Assembly (NCBI GenBank): GCA_900752625.1
Contig: CAADWC010000209.1
Coordinates: 1 to 12,537 of the forward strand
Direction: 5' to 3'
Length of the DNA: 12,537 bases
Origin: Oscillospiraceae bacterium
GTDB taxonomy: Bacteria; Bacillota; Clostridia; Oscillospirales; Ruminococcaceae
Shown here: positions 1 to 6,741 of the stretch, one piece after another
Position numbering within the stretch: the first letter of the stretch is position 1
Layout of the letters: every line of letters begins with the position of its first letter
The notes under the pieces: generated by a model
Database searches by the model: none
Told to the model about the DNA's origin: nothing
Seen by the model: only the letters and a program-made list of their open reading frames with translations
Translations under genes and position numbers: made by a program

Positions 1-1111
1 AGGAGCTAAATACCGAATAAATAGCATCCTTTTTTATTATACCGCATGGGTTTTCCCACATAAGACTTGTCGTAAGATTCAATGGAAAAAGCTGTCCGTC
101 GTGCGTATGACCGGAAAAATCTATATCCGCTCCCGCATCGGCAGTTTCCTGCAGCTCCGAAGGTTCGTGATCTATAACGAATATCGGCTTGGTTTTATCA
201 AGCCCCTCGGTAAGCTCCTCGATAGATTTCCGGCTTCCGTCTTCTGTTCCCGGCTTCTGGGCGTCGCGGCGGGCTACAAGATAAAAGCTGTCGTCGATAA
301 GAACCGATTCGTCCTGAAGCAGATTTATATTTGCCTTTTCAAGAAAGTCGGTCATAGACGCGTCGTTTGCAGGACTTTCGCCCCAGTTGAAAGTAAAACC
401 CATAAGGATGCTTTCATTGATATCATGATTGCCGTAAGATGCCCATACTCCGTATTTTGAGTCAATAGACGCCAGAATTTCGACAATCCTGTCGGGATAG
501 TCCAGGCCGTCGATGCTGTTGTCGAAAATGTCTCCTGCAAATATAACTATATCCGGATCGCAGGAATTTATTTTTTCAACCATCTGCTCTATGTGATCGT
601 ATCCTATAGCGTAGCCCATATGAGTATCTGCAATAAGCACTGCGTTAAGCTGAGATAAACTGCCGCAGGATTTATCTACTGTGACCTTGTAGGACGTGGT
701 TTTGATATCCCTGGCATGAACCGATCCGTAAAGACAGAAAACCGCCGTACATACAGCAATTCCCGAACCTACGGTAACGGTTCCGATGCGTGAGAAAATT
801 CTCCTTTTTCTCAGCGGAGTCCGCCTGATAATAAGTCTTATCAGATCTCCCAGAACAATAAACATAAGGGAATACAGCATCACTCCCATCCAGTAGGTGG
901 AAAACCGCCGTATCAGTATGGATAATCCGAATTTAGGCAGCAGGAAAGCCAGGATAGGAGATAGAGCGCACAGAAAAAACACAATCCCTACGGGTATCAT
1001 AAAGCGGCGCTTATCCAGAATCGCCGTGCAATTTTTCGTCCAGTGGAAAATTCTCAGCAGCATATATAAATTCGCCGCAAAATACAAGGGAACAAGAAAC
1101 AGAAATATCAT
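1..1111 (-). CDS. Membrane-anchored metallophosphoesterase (3' end outside window)
   Basis: Calcineurin-like phosphoesterase fused behind an N-terminal membrane region; the frame is open from the ATG at 1111 to the left edge, giving 370 residues without a stop. Four hydrophobic stretches (about 1-22, 37-58, 71-95, 108-131) precede the catalytic domain. All family metal-binding blocks are visible: D162-x-H164, GD 193-194, GNHD 227-230, DHEP 314-317 and GHTHDGQ 334-340. The last usually reads GHTHGGQ, so D338 is a mild variant. The family hydrolyses phosphomonoesters, phosphodiesters or pyrophosphates with two metal ions; the substrate here is unknown. The layout resembles the YkuE/YaeI-like group, and the domain probably faces outward (inference). 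The ATG is the first start after an in-frame TAG; a GGAAGG lies 12 bases upstream, which is rather far. A consensus promoter sits at 1251-1279. Only the extreme C-terminus is missing. Confidence 0.88.
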   Translation of the reverse strand, partial: MIFLFLVPLYFAANLYMLLRIFHWTKNCTAILDKRRFMIPVGIVFFLCALSPILAFLLPKFGLSILIRRFSTYWMGVMLYSLMFIVLGDLIRLIIRRTPLRKRRIFSRIGTVTVGSGIAVCTAVFCLYGSVHARDIKTTSYKVTVDKSCGSLSQLNAVLIADTHMGYAIGYDHIEQMVEKINSCDPDIVIFAGDIFDNSIDGLDYPDRIVEILASIDSKYGVWASYGNHDINESILMGFTFNWGESPANDASMTDFLEKANINLLQDESVLIDDSFYLVARRDAQKPGTEDGSRKSIEELTEGLDKTKPIFVIDHEPSELQETADAGADIDFSGHTHDGQLFPLNLTTSLMWENPCGIIKKDAIYSVFSS

Positions 1112-1250
1112 CCGACAGCCGTACCTTCCGTATAAATAAAGTTTGGTTTTATAGCATTTTCGGGAAATAGACAGCAAACAAGCAACGCCGTACAAGTTCT
1201 TTGCCGCCGAAGTTGACGCATTATTTTCATATCGCTATAATTATGAATTT

Positions 1251-1279
1251 ATTATACACCAAAACCGGCGGCTTTGCAA
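1251..1279 (-). promoter_or_regulatory. SigA-type promoter of the metallophosphoesterase gene
   Basis: On the minus strand TTGCAA (1279-1274) is followed after 17 bases by a perfect TATAAT (1256-1251). Transcription would start near 1244, leaving a leader of about 130 bases before the ATG at 1111. The spacing and -10 box fit a housekeeping promoter; the -35 box matches the consensus at four of six positions. Confidence 0.6.
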
Positions 1280-1313
1280 TATATTATAATAAAATACCCA
1301 CGTTTGTGACTGC

Positions 1314-1326
1314 GGGGCGCCGCCCC
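1314..1326. repeat. Short GC-only inverted repeat
   Basis: GGGGC and GCCCC arms of five bases flank a three-base loop. If the rightward gene starts transcription at the TATAAT at 1285-1290, this hairpin would sit in its leader. Only three T residues follow it, and no gene ends nearby, so it is not a good terminator. Confidence 0.4.
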
Positions 1327-1415
1327 TTTGGATATTAAATAAAATATGCCGATAAAAACCGTTTGAGTGATAATTCGACGGTTATTGAACAGAACAATGA
1401 AAGGAATATGAGAAA

Positions 1416-2129
1416 ATGGAGCTTAACTTAACTTTGGAGGATCTGAGGGCTCTTGACCAGTACCCCGGAATAGCGCCGCAGCAGCAGGCTCATATAGCCC
1501 TGGGCGGACAGCGAAAGATCCTGCACCGCAATTATCACAGAAAATATGCTTTGACTTCTATAATACTGATATTTTTTATCTTTGCCCTCATAGGGTGGCT
1601 ATGGGAAGTGGCAATTCACGTGGTCGAGGACGGAAAGCTCGTAAACCGCGGAACTCTTCACGGTCCATGGCTTCCCATTTACGGAGCCGGCGGAATTCTA
1701 GGCGTTATTCTTTTAAGAAAATTTGTAGACCGGCCTGTCCTTACATTTTTCCTGGTGGTAACGGTCTGCTCAGTCGTAGAATATGCCACCAGCTGGTATC
1801 TTGAAACCTACAGACATATTCAGTACTGGAATTACGACGGATATTTTATGAATCTTAACGGAAGGATCTGCCTTGAGGGGGCACTTGTATTCGGATTTGC
1901 CGGATGCGCCGGGATATACATACTGGCTCCGTTTTTCGACGACCAGATAAAAAAGATCCCTCCAAAAATAAAAATTGCTCTCTGCATTATTCTTGTTGCC
2001 GCTTTGACTGCCGATTTTCTGTATTCAACAAAATATCCAAATAAGGGAGAGGGAATAACCGATTATGTATTTACTCTGTATTTCTCGATCTGCAGCGATT
2101 CTTATTCCTTAACCGATATGATCGTATAA
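1416..2129 (+). CDS. Putative ABC-transporter permease-like membrane protein (PF06541 family)
   Basis: A 237-residue protein matching the PF06541 family, named a putative ABC transporter permease although its role is unproven. The first 40 residues are polar and presumably cytoplasmic. Five hydrophobic stretches follow (about 46-66, 87-101, 106-124, 153-172, 185-203). Family hallmarks are visible: GWLWEV 60-65, VNRGxLxGP 76-84, PIYG 87-90, SWYLE 126-130, NLNGRICL 146-153, and the C-terminal NKGEGITD 209-216. No ATP-binding partner gene lies next to it, so it appears to stand alone; a terminator follows at 2171-2199. The ATG at 1416 has AAAGGAA about 10 bases upstream. The family assignment is good; transport activity is only a family label. 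Confidence 0.82.
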   Translation: MELNLTLEDLRALDQYPGIAPQQQAHIALGGQRKILHRNYHRKYALTSIILIFFIFALIGWLWEVAIHVVEDGKLVNRGTLHGPWLPIYGAGGILGVILLRKFVDRPVLTFFLVVTVCSVVEYATSWYLETYRHIQYWNYDGYFMNLNGRICLEGALVFGFAGCAGIYILAPFFDDQIKKIPPKIKIALCIILVAALTADFLYSTKYPNKGEGITDYVFTLYFSICSDSYSLTDMIV

Positions 2130-2135
2130 TTATAT

Positions 2136-2151
2136 GCCTCTTCTCTGAGGC
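2136..2151. repeat. Small hairpin downstream of the PF06541 gene
   Basis: GCCTC (2136-2140) pairs with GAGGC (2147-2151) across a six-base loop, seven bases past the stop codon. It has no T run and is not itself a terminator. It may protect the 3' end of the mRNA; the stem is short enough to be chance. Confidence 0.35.
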
Positions 2152-2170
2152 GGATACCCGTAAAACGTAT

Positions 2171-2199
2171 AGGGCCGTACAGATTTGTACGGCTCTTTT
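2171..2199 (+). terminator. Rho-independent terminator after the PF06541 gene
   Basis: GGGCCGTACA, loop GATT, TGTACGGCTC form a stem of about ten pairs (one G-T wobble), followed at once by TTTT. It lies about 45 bases past the stop codon and ahead of the GH5 promoter, so it insulates the GH5 gene from upstream transcription. Confidence 0.85.
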
Positions 2200-2243
2200 A
2201 TGTCAATATACCCAAAAACAAATAGCTGAAACTGTTTCTTTTT

Positions 2244-2259
2244 CCGAAAAATATTTCGG
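2244..2259. promoter_or_regulatory. Inverted repeat just upstream of the GH5 -35 box (operator candidate)
   Basis: CCGAAA (2244-2249) and TTTCGG (2254-2259) are perfect inverted arms with a four-base spacer, ending four bases before the -35 hexamer at 2264. The position is typical of a regulator binding site. The CCGAAA half-site also occurs next to the -35 box of the CE2 gene (minus strand 5160-5155). No regulator gene is in the window, so function is inference. Confidence 0.4.
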
Positions 2260-2263
2260 CGGA

Positions 2264-2291
2264 TTGACTTTATGAGAAAATCTGATATAAT
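2264..2291 (+). promoter_or_regulatory. Extended -10 promoter of the GH5 gene
   Basis: TTGACT (2264-2269), 16 bases, then TATAAT (2286-2291) preceded by TGA, giving an extended -10 element. Transcription should start near 2298, about 79 bases before the chosen start codon. An ATG at 2272 lies inside this promoter, which rules that codon out as the translation start. Confidence 0.75.
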
Positions 2292-2376
2292 TATTGTATA
2301 CGATTTCATTGTTAATGCGAGATATATTTTTATATCACAGAAAGCAACAATGCTCCCATTCAGGAGGATAATAATT

Positions 2377-3834
2377 ATGATTAAAGAAAAAGCTAAAAAA
2401 ATAGCCTGCACCGCACTTTGCGCGGGTCTTGCCGTACCGGCGGCAATCGGAACATTCTCGGTATCCGCCGAGGAAAAGTCCTTATCCGATATGACAACCA
2501 TGGAAATAGTCAAGGACATGGGGCTTGGCATCAATCTCGGAAACACCTTTGAGTCATGCGGAAGCTGGATCAACGGTTCAAGCGTGACTGATTATGAGAC
2601 GGCATGGGGAAGTCCGGTGATAACTCAGGAAATGATCCGGGGCTACGCAGACGCCGGCTTCGGTGTTCTGAGGATCCCGGTGGCATGGTCAAATCTGATG
2701 GGTGATAATTATACTATCGATTCCGGATACATAAACAGAGTCAAGGAAGTTGTAGACTGGGCATATGACGCAGACATGTATGTTATAATGAACATTCACT
2801 GGGACGGCGGCTGGTGGGAAAACTTCCCGACAGACAAGACTGAATGTATGTACAAATACGAGCGTATCTGGACTCAGCTTTGTGAAGCCTTTAAGGATTA
2901 TGATGAACAGCTTATGTTTGAATCCTTGAACGAAGAAGGCTGCTGGGACAGCGTGTGGAACCGATACAGCGGTTCGGATTCCGGCAAATCCGACGCCTAT
3001 GGTCTTCTCAACGAAATAAATCAGAAATTTGTTGACATAGTAAGGAGCAGCGGAGGAAACAACGCCTCCCGTCATCTTCTTATTGCCGGCTACGCCACAG
3101 ACGTCCAGCTTACCTGCGACGAGCTGTTTGAAATGCCGGACGATCCTTCAAATCGCTGCGCCGTATCTATTCACTACTATACTCCCTCCACCTTCTGTAT
3201 CCTGGAGGAGGATGCAAGCTGGGGCAAAGCTCAGACCGAATGGGGCGATGACGATGATATCGCAGAGCTTAACGGCAATCTTAATAAACTGAAAGAAACC
3301 TTTATTGATAAGGGTATCCCGGTTATAATGGGAGAATACGGAGTAGCTGCCGGAAACAAAACCACAGATCAGGTAAATAATTACCTTATTACCGTTGCAT
3401 CTGCAGCATACGCCAGAGATATATGCCCGGTTCTTTGGGATACTACCAACAACCATAGCATATATAACAGGTATACCTGCCAAATGAACGACAGCGAACT
3501 TGAAGCAGCTTATAAAGAAATCGTTTCAGGCAACATTACCCCTCCCGAAGCAGACAGCAGTGAAACTGAAAGTTCTCAGCCTGTATCCGAGGCCGAATCG
3601 GAAAGCTCTTCGGAAACGTCGTCTGCTGATATAACCACGTCGGAGGACGCTTCATCGGCATCAGCCTCCCTTTCCGATGAAACTTCCTCGACAGCTTCAA
3701 CAGAAACCTCGTCCTCGGCTTCATCATCCGTTTCATCGGGAAACGACTCAAATCCTTCGACCGGCGGAGGAATAGCTCTGACCGGACTGGTTCTGCTGGG
3801 AGCGGCAGGTCTGGGGGGCGAAAAGAAAAGGTAA
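2377..3834 (+). CDS. Secreted GH5 endoglucanase with Ser/Thr-rich linker and NPxTG-like C-terminal anchor
   Basis: A 485-residue glycoside hydrolase family 5 enzyme, probably subfamily 4, which cleaves internal beta-1,4 bonds of cellulose, mixed-linkage glucan or xyloglucan outside the cell. A signal peptide (1-31) has a basic start, a hydrophobic core and a likely cut after SVSA. The catalytic domain spans about 36-385: LGINLGNTFE 50-59, RIPVAW 99-104, NIHWDGGWW 139-147, LNEE 184-187 with E186 as the likely acid/base, and GEYG 319-322 with E320 as the likely nucleophile. Residues 389-461 form a Ser/Thr/Glu linker. The end (NPSTGG 459-464, hydrophobic 465-481, EKKR) looks like a sortase sorting signal. 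There is no dockerin and no recognisable carbohydrate-binding module. The start at 2377 is chosen because AGGAGG lies nine bases upstream and an earlier in-frame ATG falls in the promoter. The exact substrate cannot be fixed from sequence. Confidence 0.93.
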   Translation: MIKEKAKKIACTALCAGLAVPAAIGTFSVSAEEKSLSDMTTMEIVKDMGLGINLGNTFESCGSWINGSSVTDYETAWGSPVITQEMIRGYADAGFGVLRIPVAWSNLMGDNYTIDSGYINRVKEVVDWAYDADMYVIMNIHWDGGWWENFPTDKTECMYKYERIWTQLCEAFKDYDEQLMFESLNEEGCWDSVWNRYSGSDSGKSDAYGLLNEINQKFVDIVRSSGGNNASRHLLIAGYATDVQLTCDELFEMPDDPSNRCAVSIHYYTPSTFCILEEDASWGKAQTEWGDDDDIAELNGNLNKLKETFIDKGIPVIMGEYGVAAGNKTTDQVNNYLITVASAAYARDICPVLWDTTNNHSIYNRYTCQMNDSELEAAYKEIVSGNITPPEADSSETESSQPVSEAESESSSETSSADITTSEDASSASASLSDETSSTASTETSSSASSSVSSGNDSNPSTGGGIALTGLVLLGAAGLGGEKKR

Positions 3835-3866
3835 GCTAAAATTATAATATATGACTGATAATATAA

Positions 3867-3910
3867 GGGCTGCTGCACCGAATCCAAACGGTGCGGCAGC
3901 CCTGTTTGTT
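3867..3910 (+). terminator. Strong Rho-independent terminator between convergent GH5 and CE2 genes
   Basis: A 14-pair stem (3867-3880 with 3889-3902, one G-T wobble, loop AATCCAAA) is followed on the plus strand by a T-rich tail, TGTTTGTTGTTC. It lies about 30 bases after the GH5 stop and about 30 bases beyond the CE2 stop on the other strand. The minus-strand tail is less T-rich (CTTATATTAT), so it is clearest as the GH5 terminator but probably serves both genes. Confidence 0.88.
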
Positions 3911-3935
3911 GTTCTTTTAAAATGTGAGGCGTCCG

Positions 3936-5093
3936 TTAAGACCAGCCCATCTCATTCTTTATAGCTTCCGTCAGCAAGTCGGAGGCTTTTTCATGAGTCG
4001 CCTCGGTTGGGTGGTAATCCGCGGCAAGACCATCAGCCTGCTGTTGGTTTTCAAACTGCACACAAACGACATTCTCGTCACCTGTCTCCTTGGTGTAATA
4101 ATAAACTGCCTCTTCAATGCTTGGATACATGGTCTGCCCCATTATACCCAGAGTGCAGAATATTTTTGCATCCGGATTGCTTTCACGAACGGTTTTTAAA
4201 AAATCCTTGTAGGCGTCCCTGAAGATATCCTTTTTTTCTGTCGTATTGCAATAGCTTGCATCGTTTGTACCCAGATTTATAACTATGCAGTCGGGCGTGA
4301 ACTTACCGAAATCCCAAGCTATATCAGAGGGCTTTTCACCGTTGGCATATGTGCTGTAACAAAAGCCCATCGTTTTATAATACGGAGGAATAGTCTGATT
4401 ATCGCTTATATTATCAGGATCCGAGGTATATCCCGAAATAATTCCGTAACCGCTTATGGATACAAGGCTGTAATCTGCATCAAGCTTCTGTGCAGCCTTA
4501 TAAGCGTAAGCCTTTGTACAATCTTCGGTAGTGGTGCTGAAGCTGTGAGACGGATCCTCGTCGTCAACTCCATAACCGCAGGTTATAGAATCGCCGATAA
4601 ATTCGATTTTTCGCTCCTTTTCTTCAGTCGGCTTTATGCTTCCGCCGTTAAGCTCAAGATTTTTAATCCCCACATTAGACATGGCGCACTCGGAAAGCTT
4701 TACGATTTTTATATCGGCGCTTTCCTCCTTCTCCGATTCAAAAAGCACTACGCTCTTTTCCTTTTCGTCCATCATAAAATCCATAGTTCTTTCGCCGTTT
4801 ACATATACCGCCATTCTTGCCTCGCCGTCAGACGAACCTGCGTTTGCGTCTCCCACAAGCTGAGCTTCAAGCTTGCTTCCGGTATATGTAAACTCCGCTC
4901 CCGTTCCGGAAAAAGCCAGATATAAGGTATCATCCGCAAGATAGGTCCTTCCCAACAGCTTGACGTTTGAACTGTCCAACACAGGATAACTAATTTTTTC
5001 ATTCTCCTCTTCTTTCGTGCCTCCGTTTCCGCAGGATGCAAAAACCAAGGCTCCGGCAATTAAAGTCAACAGCAAAGCCGCCGATTTTTTCAT
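3936..5093 (-). CDS. Lipoprotein acetyl(xylan) esterase, CE2-type SGNH hydrolase
   Basis: A 385-residue esterase predicted to remove O-acetyl groups from xylan or other plant glycans. A lipoprotein signal peptide ends at C21 (VFAS-C), so the protein should be tethered to the outer face of the membrane; an acidic linker (26-33) follows. Residues about 40-155 fit the beta-sandwich domain that precedes the hydrolase in CE2 enzymes. Residues about 162-380 are the SGNH domain: GDSITCGYG 167-175 with nucleophile S169, the conserved Gly region SGYG 214-217, GTND 275-278, and D359-x-H361 followed by PTEATH. The two-domain order and the THxxA ending favour CE2 over other SGNH families. AAAGGGG lies nine bases before the ATG, and a promoter sits at 5123-5151. 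It is convergent with the GH5 gene, suggesting joint action on acetylated hemicellulose. Substrate is inferred. Confidence 0.88.
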   Translation of the reverse strand: MKKSAALLLTLIAGALVFASCGNGGTKEEENEKISYPVLDSSNVKLLGRTYLADDTLYLAFSGTGAEFTYTGSKLEAQLVGDANAGSSDGEARMAVYVNGERTMDFMMDEKEKSVVLFESEKEESADIKIVKLSECAMSNVGIKNLELNGGSIKPTEEKERKIEFIGDSITCGYGVDDEDPSHSFSTTTEDCTKAYAYKAAQKLDADYSLVSISGYGIISGYTSDPDNISDNQTIPPYYKTMGFCYSTYANGEKPSDIAWDFGKFTPDCIVINLGTNDASYCNTTEKKDIFRDAYKDFLKTVRESNPDAKIFCTLGIMGQTMYPSIEEAVYYYTKETGDENVVCVQFENQQQADGLAADYHPTEATHEKASDLLTEAIKNEMGWS

Positions 5094-5122
5094 AAATAAC
5101 AGCCCCTTTCAGCAATGCTTTT

Positions 5123-5151
5123 ATTATATCAAATATTGACGAAAAAAGCAA
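5123..5151 (-). promoter_or_regulatory. Extended -10 promoter of the CE2 esterase gene
   Basis: TTGCTT (5151-5146), 17 bases, then TATAAT (5128-5123) preceded by TGA. The TGATATAAT extended -10 is identical to that of the GH5 promoter. Transcription should start near 5116, leaving a short leader of about 23 bases. A CCGAAA motif lies three bases upstream of the -35 box. Confidence 0.7.
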
Positions 5152-5218
5152 TCGTTTCGGCAAATAATACACCTTTTCCTAACAGACAGCAGTTGAGTGT
5201 TAAATTTATACCGTTTTG

Positions 5219-5259
5219 CTGCCTGCGGAGAAACGCAAATAAAATTATAACTCAGGCAG
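5219..5259. repeat. Seven-base inverted repeat with internal mini-hairpin, between rplQ terminator and CE2 promoter
   Basis: CTGCCTG (5219-5225) and CAGGCAG (5253-5259) are perfect complements enclosing 27 bases. Those bases include a smaller competing repeat, TGCG (5224-5227) and CGCA (5234-5237), and a minus-strand TATAAT (5249-5244) without a good -35 box. The stretch 5152-5278 otherwise holds no gene. The element may be an operator or a structured RNA; I do not recognise a known riboswitch. Confidence 0.35.
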
Positions 5260-5278
5260 GTCATTTTTCTCGTCAATG

Positions 5279-5311
5279 AAAAAACGGCACGATCCGCAGA
5301 TCGCACCGTTT
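5279..5311 (-). terminator. Rho-independent terminator of the spc-alpha ribosomal operon
   Basis: On the minus strand a 13-pair stem (5311-5299 with 5294-5282, two G-T wobbles, loop TGCG) is followed by six T residues. It begins ten bases after the rplQ stop and is the only clear terminator in the 7 kb ribosomal cluster, marking the operon end. Confidence 0.92.
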
Positions 5312-5321
5312 CAATTCGATA

Positions 5322-5663
5322 TTATACCAACTGAATGATAGCCATTTCAGCAGCGTCGCCGCGGCGGGGACCGATCTTAATGATCTTTGTGTAGCCGCCG
5401 TTTCTTCCCTCATAGGAGGGAGCAATGTCGTCAAAAAGCTTCTTGGCAACGCTTTCCTTTGTTATATACGAAAGCGCCTGACGCTTTGAATGAAGGTCGC
5501 CCGCTTTGCCTAAAGTAATCATCTTATCGGTCATAGCGCTAACCTCTTTAGCTCTAGTTACAGTTGTTTCAATCTTACCGTTTTCAAGAAGGTATGTGAC
5601 CATTGCTCTGAGCATTGCCTTTCTGTGGTCAGTAGCCCTTCCCAGCTTTCTTGTGCCTGGCAT
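5322..5663 (-). CDS. rplQ: 50S ribosomal protein L17
   Basis: Ribosomal protein L17 of the large subunit, located near the peptide exit tunnel. The 113 residues match the short bacterial form, with the diagnostic start [19 protein letters not shown] and the conserved end [11 protein letters not shown]...[14 protein letters not shown]. An AAGGAG lies ahead of the ATG. It is the last gene of the operon, 18 bases after rpoA, and is followed directly by the terminator, the usual place for rplQ in bacteria. Confidence 0.97.
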   Translation of the reverse strand: MPGTRKLGRATDHRKAMLRAMVTYLLENGKIETTVTRAKEVSAMTDKMITLGKAGDLHSKRQALSYITKESVAKKLFDDIAPSYEGRNGGYTKIIKIGPRRGDAAEMAIIQLV

Positions 5664-5681
5664 AGATATTCACTCCTTACA

Positions 5682-6641
5682 TTATTTATCTTCTTCAGAA
5701 CTGAGGTCGTAGCCCAAAGAATGGAGCTTTTCCTTAACCTCATCAAATGATTTCTTACCAAGGTTTCTAACCTTCATCATTTCTTCTGCCGACTTTTCAA
5801 TCAAGTCGTTAACGGTGTTGATTCCCGCACGTTTCAGACAGTTAAACGAACGCACGGATAAGTCAAGTTCCTCAATGGTCATCTCAAGGATTTTTTCCTT
5901 ACCCTTGTCATCCTTTTCTACCATCATCTCAACAACATTTGTCTCCTCGGACAAATCTATAAAGAGATTCAGATGCTCGTTGAGGAGTTTGGCTGCCAAT
6001 GACACAGCTTCCTTAGCGGAGATAGTTCCGTCGGTCCATACCTCCAGAGTAAGCTTGTCATAATCGGTAATCTGACCTACACGGGTATTGTCAACCGTAA
6101 AGTTTACCTTCAATACCGGCGTATAAATACTGTCAACAGCAATCACACCGATCGGTGCATTATTCATAAGCGCCTTGTTCTTCTCTGCGGAAACGTAACC
6201 GCGGCCTCTGTCGATCACGATCTCCATATAAAGCTTGGCGCCTGCACCCAGCGTAGCAATATGCATATCAGGAACCAGAATATCAACCTCAGAGTCGGTT
6301 TTAATATCGCCTGCAGTAACGACGCACTCGCCCTCCGCCTCGATATAAATAGTCTTGGGACCCTCGCCGTACAGCTTCGCAGTCAGTCCCTTAAGGTTAA
6401 GGATTATTTCAGTAACGTCTTCCTTAACTCCGGGTATTGTAGATAATTCGTGGTGTACGCCGTCTATCTTTACGGATGTGACAGCAACACCGGGCAAAGA
6501 GGAGAGCAGTACTCTTCTGAGAGAATTTCCCAGAGTAATACCGTAGCCGCGCTCTAATGGCTCGAGAATAAACTTACCGTAAGTTCCGTCGCTTTTAAGC
6601 TCGGCTGTTTCAATCTCAGGCTTTTCTATTTTTTCAAGCAT
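5682..6641 (-). CDS. rpoA: DNA-directed RNA polymerase subunit alpha
   Basis: The alpha subunit dimerises to start assembly of RNA polymerase and contacts promoter UP elements and activators. At 319 residues it is of normal length. The N-terminal assembly domain (about 1-230) carries the family block [21 protein letters not shown] (31-51). A charged linker (about 231-252) leads to the C-terminal DNA-binding domain (about 253-312), where [10 protein letters not shown] (261-270) supplies the Arg and Asn that contact UP-element DNA, and RNLGKKS (292-298) supplies the conserved Lys pair. AGGAGG precedes the ATG. It sits between rpsD and rplQ as in other alpha operons, so its level is tied to ribosome synthesis. 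Confidence 0.98.
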   Translation of the reverse strand: MLEKIEKPEIETAELKSDGTYGKFILEPLERGYGITLGNSLRRVLLSSLPGVAVTSVKIDGVHHELSTIPGVKEDVTEIILNLKGLTAKLYGEGPKTIYIEAEGECVVTAGDIKTDSEVDILVPDMHIATLGAGAKLYMEIVIDRGRGYVSAEKNKALMNNAPIGVIAVDSIYTPVLKVNFTVDNTRVGQITDYDKLTLEVWTDGTISAKEAVSLAAKLLNEHLNLFIDLSEETNVVEMMVEKDDKGKEKILEMTIEELDLSVRSFNCLKRAGINTVNDLIEKSAEEMMKVRNLGKKSFDEVKEKLHSLGYDLSSEEDK

Positions 6642-6741
6642 TTAAAACCCTCCTGTTTTCAAACTCGAATAGTTTTTTACACGAATAAATGGTTTTATAA
6701 TTCCAGATAACCCGAATGCAGAAAACACTCTGCAATTTAGA
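6642..6741 (-). other. Intergenic spacer rpsD-rpoA with a small hairpin
   Basis: A 100-base gap, one of the longest inside the operon. TGCAGA and TCTGCA (6717-6722 and 6729-6734) form a six-pair hairpin with a six-base loop just past the rpsD stop. No T run follows, so it should not stop transcription; it may act as a processing or mRNA-stability element. No convincing promoter for rpoA is seen. Confidence 0.4.

Larger units (their letters stand above)
1112..1415. other. Divergent intergenic region between metallophosphoesterase and PF06541 gene
   Basis: About 300 bases with no convincing full-size gene. It holds the minus-strand promoter (1251-1279), a 40-codon leader ORF on the minus strand (1108-1230), a plus-strand TATAAT at 1285-1290 without a good -35 box that might serve the rightward gene, and a very GC-rich inverted repeat GGGGC-GCC-GCCCC at 1314-1326 in otherwise AT-rich DNA. 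A weaker plus-strand pair, TTGGAT (1328) and GATAAA (1351) with 17-base spacing, is also possible. The rightward promoter is therefore not settled. Confidence 0.5.

Noticed and set aside
101-1139. Plus-strand ORFs of 119 and 80 codons at the left end
   Set aside because: Both are shadows of the metallophosphoesterase, whose motifs are intact on the minus strand.
2272-2376. N-terminal extension of the GH5 protein from the ATG at 2272
   Set aside because: That ATG lies between the -35 and -10 boxes of the promoter, has no ribosome site, and would put 35 extra residues before a normal signal peptide. The ATG at 2377 has AGGAGG at ideal distance.
2130-2573. Minus-strand ORF of 147 codons over the GH5 promoter and signal peptide region
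   Set aside because: It covers a terminator, a consensus promoter and the start of the GH5 gene on the opposite strand; no ribosome site or family features.
3576-3887. Minus-strand ORF of 103 codons opposite the GH5 C-terminus
   Set aside because: It is the complement of the repetitive Ser/Thr linker, giving an acidic low-complexity product, and it crosses the terminator.
5124-5306. Minus-strand ORF of 60 codons between rplQ and the CE2 gene
   Set aside because: It starts within the operon terminator hairpin, runs into the CE2 promoter, lacks a ribosome site, and the product resembles no known protein.
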